The position numbers and the translations under genes were made by a program. Shown piece by piece: positions 33,301-45,300 of a stretch of 64,000 nucleotides of DNA (positions within the stretch are counted from its first letter, which is position 1; each line of letters begins with the position of its first letter). The DNA is from Ostrinia nubilalis. Taxonomy: Eukaryota; Arthropoda; Insecta; Lepidoptera; Crambidae. The notes beneath the pieces were generated by a model, which did not search any database, was not told the DNA's origin, and saw only the letters and a program-made list of their open reading frames with translations. Where the stretch lies: the NCBI RefSeq assembly GCF_963855985.1, contig NC_087096.1, forward strand, positions 13,454,001 through 13,518,000, given 5' to 3'.

Positions 33301-36300
33301 TGCAATGGCGATGCCGAAAAAAATTTCATCCAACAGACACAGTTTTCTTTTCAAGTTAATTTTAGTTTAGTAGTAGAAACTATAAAACTACCTACCTAAT
33401 GTAAGTAATATTTATTGCTATAAATTAGATTTATAACGTATTTTAAAATGTATGTATGTGTAATGGTATTATGTAAGTCTAGGTATTAAATAAAAACAAT
33501 GCGCTTAGACCCAAAGTTTAAAACTATTGTTTTAATAATATTAAAACACATTTATGCCCGTTTTCAACATCAATCCCTAATTTATAAGTGACCCCTATGG
33601 TAACACATCCTAACCTCAGAACAGGCATTTTGTTTTCATAGGGTTCACTTAAAAATTAGGAAATGATGGTGAAAATGGGCATTAATTTTTTATCTAGCGG
33701 TGCAGTTTATGGTGTTTATTTTCCAAGTTATGTTAGTTTTTACCTTTTGTGAATTCCTAATGTAGGTACTACTATTTTTTCATTGCTGCTCCGCCCTTAT
33801 TAGTCGTAGCCAGATGTTCTGTAGCCTATAAACCCTTCCGCGATAAATGGGCTATACAACAGAATCATAGTTTTTCAAATCGGACCAGTAGTAGTAGACC
33901 TACTGAGATTAGAGCGTTCAACCAAACAAACAAAACGGTTCTTATAGTACCATATTCTAGCAAAAAATATGTTTTTAAATAAAGTCAAAGTCAAAATTTC
34001 TTTATTTGTATAGACTATTATATAGTGCTTACAAATCTTCAAATATTTTGCTCTTAAGGAGCCTCTACAGGGTGGAAACGATAAGTGATCTCACTCGATT
34101 ATTTCTAAACTATACAAGATATCAATAAACTAGTTACTGATCCTGAAAGTGCTTCATGAGCTCTATCAAACGGTATAATAATAAGTTACAGAATAAACTG
34201 GATCTATACGAAAATTCAATGTTTCCAGCTTCCATACATTTGGTAAAGTTACATTATTTTAAAAACTACACATGATATTGTAAAACTGATTACTGATTCT
34301 CAAAGTGCTTCACAAGTTCTATCCAATGGTATCAATAATAGGTTACAGAATAAACTGGATCTATCAAAAAATTCAATGTTTCCTTCTTCCATACATTTAG
34401 TACTACCACAGTCATATCACTCATCTCTTGACAATATTATAGCAAGTAAAGCCTAAAACCAATGTTTTCCATGAATATTATTTTAAATAAAAATACAATT
34501 TACGAGTTTATTTTAAGAGTTTATTATTAAATAAAAACAAATACTCTACTAATATTGTGTGTCTGGCATACATTTAGTATAGAAGCTGGAAACATTGAAT
34601 TTTCAGATAGATCCTGTTTATTCTGTAACCTATTATTGGTAACGTTTGAAAGAGCTCATGAAGCACTTTCAGGATCAGTAACCAGTATTTCAATATCTTG
34701 TATAGTTTAGAAATAATCGAGTGAGATCACTTAACGTATCACCTACCTCTCTTATAGAGTGAATGACGCCGTCGGAGTCCACAACCTGTGTGATGCGGTA
34801 GGAAGAGACATTCTAGCTAATACGTTTTTTTTATTTTTGAATAAAGAAAATTAAATACCTCACTTATAGAGTGAATGACGCCGTCGGACTTCATTTACTA
34901 CATGATGCGGTAGGGAGAACCCTTCTAGCTTATATTTTTCTATTTTTTAATAAAGAAAATGAAGTACCTCTCTTATAGAGTGAATGACGCCGTCGGAGTC
35001 CACAACCTGTGTGATGCGGTAGGGAGAAACCTGGAGAGCGTCCAGCGCTCGCGCGTGGCCTGGAGCTGAAAGGATCTCGTGTTCCAAAGACCTGGAAAGG
35101 ATGGTACATTTATAATAATAAATAAATATCCTTGGACATTTTACACTGCGCTTCTAAAGCCTGGTCCGTGAGCACGTAGAAAGTCCAATGACCCCAAGCT
35201 ACCCATCCTTATCGCTCGCGCGTATTTATATTGCTGTCGCGACTGTGCGACGGGCGCCCGCAGTGAGAGCAACCCAAACTAAGCAAAGCTTGTACTATGG
35301 ATACTAGACAACGGATATAAACATACTTAAATACTTTTTTTTTGTAAATACATACTTATTATACATAGAAATTAATTTATAAATATTAATTTGGTGTAGG
35401 CCATGACAACTTAAGACAATATGTTTAGTGGCTCGATGGGCTAAGCCTAGGGCCCTAGGCCGGCTTTTAGGCCTCAGCCTCGAACTTAGCGGGCAGCGGG
35501 GCGGCGGCGGCGGCGGCGCGGGAGCGGCAGGATCTTATGCGTAAAATCAAATAGACCGGTTCTCGAAAACAGCGGCGCGGCAGCGGGGCGGCAGCGGGCA
35601 ACGAGCGGGCAGCGGCGAGGGAGCGGGCAACGAGCGGGCAGCGCACTCCTTCTTTTGCCCACAATAAATCGAGCGTTAGGAATAAATTTGAATCGAAATA
35701 AAATTGTCGCCGTTGTTCAGACATTTCGTTTGCGAATAAAAACAAATATCTCGACAACATAACCCCGAACACGACACTTCGCCGCTAAAGCGCCGCGCGA
35801 GCTGCCCGCTTGTTTCGAGAACGGGTCTGCGTTGCCCGCCCCGCTCCAGCGCCGCCGCCGCTCCCGCCCCGCTGCCCGCTAAGTTCGAGGCTGAGGCCTT
35901 AGTTGGGCGTTAGTTGGGTCGGGCTGTTAATATGTATGGATGTATGGAAATGCGCACATTATAAAAATAGGTGGTGCAACTCGGTCTAAATGTTGTTTCG
36001 TGTGCTTCGTGGTAAATTGTTGTTAATAAATTATAATTATTATGTACCCAACCTAATAACTCGAAATTACGGGGTAAAAACGTGAAATACAAATTCGAGC
36101 CGGAATAGAAAATCAGGGAAAACCACATTACTCTACGTGAAAAATATCGAGTCGAGAGCGAATGAAAAAACAAAAGAGTATCGATATTGGCTGTCGAGAA
36201 AAAGAAAAACAATTTTCTTTTTTTTTCATAGAAGGTTTACGGCTTAATGACAATTTTCTTAGTGGCCAGTGTCGCGCAGCCAAGGAGGCGTGTGCAGCCG

Positions 36301-39300
36301 TAAAGTATGATAAAATTTTATTCTTCAACCTCTACCTTTTTATTATAACCCACCCAATGGTGGGTGTGTGACCTCAGTAGGTCAAGTTGGATTTTTTCCT
36401 GTATGTTGCGTAAAATCTTACCTCAAAACCGCAGCTCTAGGCGCTCTACTCTGCTGGTTGAGCACTTTAGCCAGCGACTGCTTGAGGGTAGGCCCGCAAG
36501 GAGTCTCGGTGTCCAGCTCAGCCCTATGCAGGGCAAGACCGGCCAAGCCGCGCACCCTCGCGTACTTGCCTTTCACGTCCACTGACGAGGAGTCTTCGAA
36601 TGATATCCATGTAGTGTTCCTGGAAGAAACGAAGGGTTTTAGCTGGTTATTTTGACCAGAAAGATGAATGCGGATTTTGGCTTGATCTGCGTCTGACTTG
36701 TTCGAAGATACACATATAGGTACAGAGTGTTCCAAAATTAGCATTTTGTCCGAAGATATGTTGTGAGTGAGAGGAACAAAACAGGAACAAGACCGCAGGT
36801 AGATGGGCCTAAGACACAACGAAGCCGGTTTATGATATAGAAAAGTTTCATGATATTTGAGATATTACCAATTTTAGTTATTTTTTGTATGTATAGGTAC
36901 TTAAACTCAGGTGTCAGTGTGACGTGCTAATTTTGGGACACCCTGTATGTGGTGCCAAAAAATTATTATGGAGAAACTCCTTAAATTGTCCTACGAGTCT
37001 AATGCCCGTTTTCACCATCAATCCCCAATTTTTATTTTTACTATGAAAACAAAATGCCTATTATGTGTTACCATAGGGGTCACTTAAAAATTAGGGATTG
37101 ATGGTGAAAACGGGCATAATCCTCGCTTTTGTGCCTCATAAAATCTTAGCTACTTCAAGGTTGTGCAGCTTATCAGATAGAAGAAGGCCTATTTTTTATC
37201 TTGTTTTGTCACAACGTTTGAAAGGATGATGGGCACAAATGTATGGAAAGTGGTACCCGCTCCAATAGCCATAACCAATATATATTTTAAAAGGCCTTTA
37301 GATGTAGGAAAATGTCTGCTATGGGGCCAGTTCTAATTCACGTTTTGAAAGCAGTAATTCCACTAAGTATTATAATGAAAGTATAACACAATCATCCATG
37401 TATACGAGTATGTATTTTGAATACAATATATTAATATAACTAAAAGAAGCATTGAAAAGGAAAGGATTATACCTACGATGAACTACCCAAGCTATTAGCC
37501 CTTTATTCGCTTTCATCATCATCATCATGATCATTTTAGCCATAGGACGTCCATTTGAACATAGGCCTCCCCCAATGATTTCCACAATGGCCGGTTGGTG
37601 GCGGCCTGCATCCAGCGCCTTCTCGCTACCTTTATAAGGTCATCGGTCCATCTTGTGGGTGGACTTATTGGGTCTTGTGGGTTTATTCGCTTTAGCAACT
37701 CATAATAAAACCCGTAAGAAGTAATAAAACTTTAACCCCTTTATTAATAAAAGTTACACCCTAGTTGAATTCTGGCTTAAATTGTCATTTGGTATGGAAA
37801 TGTCATTTTAATCCAAGGTTCTTCCTAGGTGTAACTTTTTATTAATAAGGGGGTAGTACTTCTTTAAATAAAAATATTTATTTCACAATTATCCCCATCA
37901 ATAATTATAGAGTTAAGGAAGGATGCTGGAGCAGTAAACCCTTCCTGCCTCGCATAACCTAAGTACCATACGATTGACACGTATGATAGTTATTCTTCTT
38001 CTTCCTCGGTCCCTCACTGATGAGGATCGCGACCACAGATAGTGTTCCTCCACAGACTGCGGTCATAAGCTGTGTGGACCGCACGATGCAAACTCCCGCC
38101 CACCGTCTTCCTCACCGCGTCCAACCATCTCGTCGGTGCCCTGCCCTGAGCGCGTCCCCCTTCATACTGTATGATACTTAGGTTACACAAAAAGTATCTT
38201 TATCTTCGAACGCAACCAGATCTGAGGCTGGTGGCCATAGTAAATGTTGTTCGTCTTGGTAGGACCTTTCAAATGACACTACAAACATAACTATTGGAGC
38301 CGGGTACCATTCTGCAAAAAAGTATGTATATCTTCGTACACAACCAGATCTGAGGCTGGTGGTCATAGTAAAAGTTGTTCATCTTGGTAAGACCTTTCAA
38401 ACGATACTAGACACATATCTATTGGAGCCGGGTACCATTTTGCCCATTGTCCTTTGAAGACGATGCTGTGAGTCATTTGCTACTGGATAGGCAAGTATTT
38501 CGAGCACGTAGCTCCTGACATGAGTTACAACTTGCGATCTAAAGCCGATAAGAGTGATTTGCCAACACGCGCTATGAATAATATGTCTGGCGATCTGAAA
38601 TATGATAGATGACACACTTTTTTGATCCTGAGGTGTGTAAGGTTTTCCCTGAGGTAGTATAAGTAATTACAATGTTTATTATAAGATGTGTCAACAATAG
38701 ATAAAAACAATTAAGACAACAGTTAAAATCTTTAACTATTAAAAACAATTTATCAACTTCCATGACTCCGTAATGGACTGCCAAAGAATACCTAATTAAT
38801 AAGGCCTTCTTGACAAGGTCAACGGCCCAGTGGGTGGTAGGATGATGAGGCTCTACCTAGTTATATATACTACGGAACCCTAGATATAAACTATAACTTA
38901 CTTAAAAGCGTAAGGTCCCGACAGGTCCTGGTCTCTCTCCAAAGTCCACCGACCCTTCTGCAGCAGTCGGCACAGCTCTGCCTGGTCAATCTCCTTGGGC
39001 TCATCATCTCGTGCTGGACTGCCAGGAGTACTGAGGGTCTCATTCACCAGGGTGAACTGGCGAGCGGTGGCTGGCAGACTAATCACCACCTTGGATGCAG
39101 GCACGCCAAGACCCACCACTAGGTCTACTACGGAATCCTGGAAATGAATGGCATACCTATTGTAGACTGATTTGGATTCTATGTTATGGTAAGGTAATCT
39201 TTATTAACCTTTAACCGACGACGTGATTTTTTTGTCACGCCGTCTGCGACGTGCGGTCTGTGGGACCGCTATACTGTTTACTCAAAAAGTAATCATTTTT

Positions 39301-42300
39301 TGCATAAAAGTGTATTGTTTTCATATTTTTTGAGAACATTATAGTATTACAAATAAACATACGTATAATTTGCGAGGAATCAATGTATATTTTTTATTTA
39401 AATATGGCTAAAACTTTTTTGACCCTTAATTTCATTGAAATTACACTATAGCTCAATAATACCTATATAACTTGTAAATTTTAATCAAAGCAAGAAAAAC
39501 TACACTGCTTCCTAAATATAGTGAACATAAAGAATAAAATAAAAATAAATAACACGTACATTACATGCATAAAAAAAATTGACGTAGGGTAAACATTAGG
39601 CACAATCAGGACATTTTTTTTACCGCATGCCAAGCATTTTCGGTATGCATAGGTAACACCTGTAAGATAATTTCGTTTTCAATTTAGGTGGACTAAAATG
39701 TACGTCTTTTTTGCAGCTGGTGCAATGACATCAGGCTGATTTGGCATGTCAGAGCCTAGAATACATGTCACTGTTTGCGTTTCGCGGTATTTTTTTACAG
39801 ACTACCATCTTTTACATAATATTATGTTTAAATATCAATATAATTAGGAAATGTCTTTTCCTAGGTTGTGGTGGCCCAGGATCCATCATTTTTACGAAAA
39901 ATGAGTCGTCTAAAACAAAAACGCAATTTTCAGTATGGTACAAAAATGTCACGTAGTCTGCGACGTGCGGTCCCACAGACCGCTGTTGAACTTTAAATCG
40001 AATTATCTTATTAAAACTGCCCTCGTCGATGTATCCACTACCTGTAATGGCGTTTGGGCAACTAAACTCGAAGGTACTGAGACGCTCGGGACACGGGAGT
40101 AAGTAGAACATTGCAATCCAGAAATTTCAAAAACCGGAGCGGTCTGTGAGACCGCACGTCGTCGGTTAAAGGTTAAAAATCCGTAAAATCAAATCTTTTT
40201 CAGGCCATTTTCAGGGAACTTTAAGTTCCAAATACCTAATCCCTTTGTGACAAACTTAACACTTCCGCGCTGATATACCACAGAATAATAATAAGTACTA
40301 CGTACAGAAGTTTTACTTCGCGAAGGTATTTAAAAAAAAATTATGCTCAATGTCATTAACAATATGGTGTAATTTAGCTTGTCTCAAGAGTCAATCACCA
40401 TTTTGTTGACAAACGTCAGTGATCGGCACTACGCCGAAGCTATAGGGCTGACTTCGGAAAAATGATGTGACGTGAGGTGCCAAACTGCGGAAAATGGCGG
40501 AGGAAATACATGATTTATAGTCTATCCAATATAGCTTGATTAGAATGACAGCTGTCATCAAAAGTAACGACATAACTTTGTAGTAGCGATCAATGAGAGC
40601 TAAATATTGGCGGACAAGAAATAATTCACGTCTGACCTACAAACAATATTTTCGACGACAGTGCTTCCAATAAAAATGATAATTTCGTGTAAATGCAGCG
40701 TTAAATTACACCAATAAGTAGTAATTCGAAATTATAAAAATCAAGCTAGAGTATTAACGACGTCTCTACAAGGTTATCTCGAGTTACAAAAATGTTAGTG
40801 TTGGGACATATCGACAAATGTCATATTAAATTAAAACCATGGGGTCCAAGCGCTCGTTCCTTTTATAAGGAACTGGCAAAGAGGCTCACCGAGGTGACCG
40901 GTGATCAAAAGGCTGGCAGCTATTTCGGCCAGAGAATTAGCCTGGCCATTCAACGTGGCAATGCTGCCAGCCTTTTGGGCACCATTCCTGACTGCGGCGC
41001 TGGGGGTGAAGTATTTTTTATTTTGTAAATAGTTTTTATCATTAGTAATTAGGGTTCCGTACCTCAAAAGGAAAAAACGGAACCCTTATAGGATCACTTT
41101 GTTGTCCGTCCGTCCGTCTGTCAAGACCCTTTATCTCAAGAACGCGTGAACGTATCAAGCTGAAATTCACATGAAATACTCAGGTCTATTGTCCCTTTAA
41201 GCTGTGAAAATATCAAACTTCTAAGCCAAGCCAATCAAAAGATACAGCCGATTATGTCGATATTTTCAACAAATTTTCGACACTCGCAAAGGAATCAAAA
41301 CCTACAGGATACTTCCCGTAAACTCAGAATCTTGAAATTTGGCATAAAGCATTGTCATATAATGCAAATATAGGAAAAATTGCGAAAATTTCATTTTTTT
41401 AGTTATATAATATAATAAAAATATTTTAATAAAATGAAACTTACTACCTTATTTCTCACGAACGAATAAAGGTATCAAATTGAAATTTATACCAAATACC
41501 TAGATCTATTGTCCCTTTAAGAAGTAAAAAAATCAAACTTCTAAGTTAACGCGATCAAAAGATACAGCAGTTTATACCGACACCTTAGACGAATTTCCGT
41601 CACACGCTAGGGAATCAAAACCTACAAGGTACTTCCTGTGAACTCAGAATCTTGAAATTCGGCACGAAGCAACGTTATATAGTACAGATAAAGGAAAAAT
41701 TGCGAAAATGATAAATTTGAAGTTATATAAAATTTAAAATATTATTTTTGCTTACATGACATAAAATATTTTTTTAATAATTATAAACTTACTACCTACC
41801 CTTTTTCACATGAACGCGTAGAAATTCATATCAAACACTTCTTAAATCTAATTGCCTCTAAACTGTGAGAAATTCTAAATCAACGCAAAAATTCAAAACG
41901 CTGAGGCAAATATAGGAAAAATAAATAAATAAAAAATAATCATACCGCATATTTTGAAATTCGCCACTACTCGCAACGGAATCAAGTAAGTAATTTGATT
42001 TAATACGTCATAAATTGTAAACCGCGAAGTTTGTACGGCGGAACCCTCGGTGTGCGAGCCCGACTCGCACTTGGCCGGTTTTTTTTAAGTTATTTTAAAT
42101 TAAAACTATTTTTTTAACATATTTAACAAATTTTTTTACACATTTAAGTCAAGTTATACGTTTTTCTAAATGTTCACTATTAAAAACCAAAAAACATTTC
42201 ATTCTTAAATAATCAAACATCGGAAATCAATCACCGGTAATTTTTTGGGTATTCATAGCACCGTTGCTCTAGAAGAGATGCCCACCGCCCTCTAGCGAGA

Positions 42301-45300
42301 GGAAAAAACCAATGAAGAACACTGATGTTAATGACTACGACTTAGGTTGTACACCCTTGACATGAATTTTAAATTTTACTTGTCATGTTAAATTTAAATC
42401 ATAATTGTCATTTTTATGAATAAAGATAAATGAAGAAAAATTGGGTGCATTTTTTCATATCATTTTTTCGAAAACTTATCGATACATCTATGTGAACCGT
42501 ACGAAACATACCCATCACTAGTCACATTCGTTTGACAGCCGTCATTCTAATCAAGCTATATTGGATAGACTATAGCATGAATTATCATGCATAATATTAA
42601 CTACTTATTTACCTCTCAGTGTCTTGAGGCAACTTAAAAAAGTACAATCTGTGTTTTTATTATTATTTAGGCAGTTAAATACTGCACAGTATTTAGTACA
42701 CCATTTTCTTTATTTTCTTTCATCATACACAAGAATACGCGTGCGTGAGTCAATGTTCGCTCGTATGTGAGGCCTTGTCGAATAGTATCCTGTAGGTGGG
42801 CCATCGTGCGTGTTTTGTTTTCGATGTAAACTCGCGGAGATGAACAGGCCTGGATATACTTAGAAAGGATGAATGTAAATGTCTTTATGTGATGTTTTAT
42901 AACTATGGTAAAATTATTTTATCCTACCTAACAATGCTTATAAGTAGGCACTTAGTGCAGCTTTTACTCGTATACTCCTCCAAGTAGTTCATTGAGGTAA
43001 ACAAAAATATGTAAATTTTCTGTTTAAAAATACAACAACAGAGTTTTTATGCATGCATGAAAGCAATAAAAGTTCTGCAACATCCACGTAAATTATTTAA
43101 TAACTCTGCTGTGGTTTTCTTATTACCCCGTTATGTAGGTACTAAGTAATGAGTGCAGGTTGTATAAGTATCAACAGAAACTGCAGTTAGTGCTTACGTC
43201 TCACTCATAACATCGTATTAACTTAGAAAAAGTAGATCACCGTACTTTAGTAAATTGCGTTAAATTACTAAGTATGTGAACGCTGGCTGGCAATAAATTA
43301 AAAGAGCATACGTCTACTAATACACACTATGGGCCGGAAAACGTAGTGTGGGCACTGTGGGCAGGCTCACTAGGTGGTCCGACAATCTGGTGAAGGTTGC
43401 GGGAAGAACCTGGATGCGGGCAGCGCAGGACCGGTCATTATGGAAATCCTTGGGGAGGCCTTTTTACAGCAGTGGACGTCATTTGGCTACGACAACGCCT
43501 ACTAATGTCACGACGGCAAAGGCGCAAAAAATATTATGTATGCGAGACAAACAGACAGGCATTATGAAACAGAGTAGACGCAATAAACACATCTAACTTT
43601 ATGTCCATAAAAAATCTTAACCGCTTGCGAATTTTAAATGCGCAAAGATACACCTGATGTGTGACCTAGTTTGAACCAAAATAGTGAGTGATCATCATTT
43701 ATTTTACGCAATTTTGATTTGAACCTTATGGCGTCAGATTTAGGAGCGAAGATGCGTAATGCCTAGGTTTTCTTGTTAAATTTTTCTTTAACCTACTAGT
43801 TTGCCTTCACTGACATCTAGACATTCAAGTCGGCAAGCGTGAATGTGTGGCAGATGATGGATATAAATTTGAACGGCTCAAGTTGAATGATGCTTAATTA
43901 TAGTGATGAATGATGGCAAATAATTAATTGCATGTTTATCGAGAATACGAAACAATTTAAGTGACTGATGCGATTAAAGTGTGAATTGATGATAGATCAA
44001 TTTGTTAATTGAAACCATCTCTATGCTATTAAAGAATTCGCAAATCTTGTTCAAATCTTTATCAACTATCTGAAGTGAACTATGTGTAAAGCCATGAAGA
44101 ACTGCTACGTACCTAACTATTATTATGTTTTTAATCATAGTAATTAAAATCATCGTGTCATATGTAAAGCACCTGTTGGCTCATGATGATACCAATACGA
44201 CATTTAGGCTGGGCCTAGAATGCAGTGGATCCTAGGTTTAGTAAATTAGCTCGTGTCTCACCGAGGTAGGAGCGAACTCTACTGTAATCCGAAACGTGCA
44301 GTTCTAGCTTCAAGATCATATCTGACAGTTGGTAAAATATTAACTACTTCCACTACATTACTTAATGTGCCAACAAATAATCCAGTTCAATTGTTCCACA
44401 TCACACGTTTACATAACGGAATTAGGAACTGTATCACCTTTCAATCATCCGAAATTGCAATGACATAAGAGTAATTAAAATTAATCGGTGGATCGATGAC
44501 AGCTGTCGAAATAGAGTAACTATTATCCATAGGGGATCAGCGGCAATAAAAATATTATAAAGAATTGTAAATGAACCGGTTTCGTCAAATATGAATCGGA
44601 AATAGTCGAAAGTGTTACAGTTGCTTAGAATTTTATAATCTGAAAGACCTTTATCCGATAGTTAGGTACCTACACTAGAACAGGCTTAACTAAGAAAACT
44701 ACACCAACTTTTACTATAACTATAATAACCAACGATCGTTTTATGTTTGGAGTATGACAGACTTACGTTTGTTATAAGTTATATAGTTCAAGTTAGATGG
44801 TGCAACCCAAACTAGGTAATTTAATTCGTTCGTTCGTTTCAGCCAAATGATGTCCACTGCTGGACAAAGGCCTTCCCCAAGGTTTTCCACAATTAACGGT
44901 CCTGCGCTGCCCGGTGACTAGGTAATTTGTGACAATATTAAACAACTGTGAAAAATACAATCCTGTCGTGTGAGCTGAATTGTTTTAACTTATTTAACTC
45001 GCTAACATAGGAATGCTGACCAGTTGACAGACAGCCTGAGTCATGATCAAACCTTGCAGCAAAAATAGGCGCTGCATAAAAATGCATAAGCCCACATAAA
45101 TAAATGCATTGCATTAAAGGTGTACTGAACCTATTAGCCTGTGTAAAATATTGCTTGTTTATGCTATTAAGCTTTATAAACGTTTTATATTATACTCAGC
45201 AAATATATTTTATCGGTCTCTACCTACAACATACAACATGTGAATTCTAAACCTTCATCTATCTATCGGTATGTATGTAGTAAAAGATTCGAGGATGCAA

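Larger units (their letters stand above)
40515..42577. mobile_element. 2.06-kb segment bounded by 43-bp inverted repeats
   Basis: TATAGTCTATCCAATATAGC followed by TTGATTAGAATGAC and A/GGCTGTCA at 40515..40558 is repeated in reverse at 42536..42577. The interior holds a 78-codon open frame and a nested repeat. It looks like a DNA transposon with an insertion inside. The superfamily is unknown. Confidence 0.55.

Noticed and set aside
35467..35772. 101-codon minus-strand open frame rich in Ala/Arg
   Set aside because: It arises from the GC-rich arm of a MITE and has no protein-like features.
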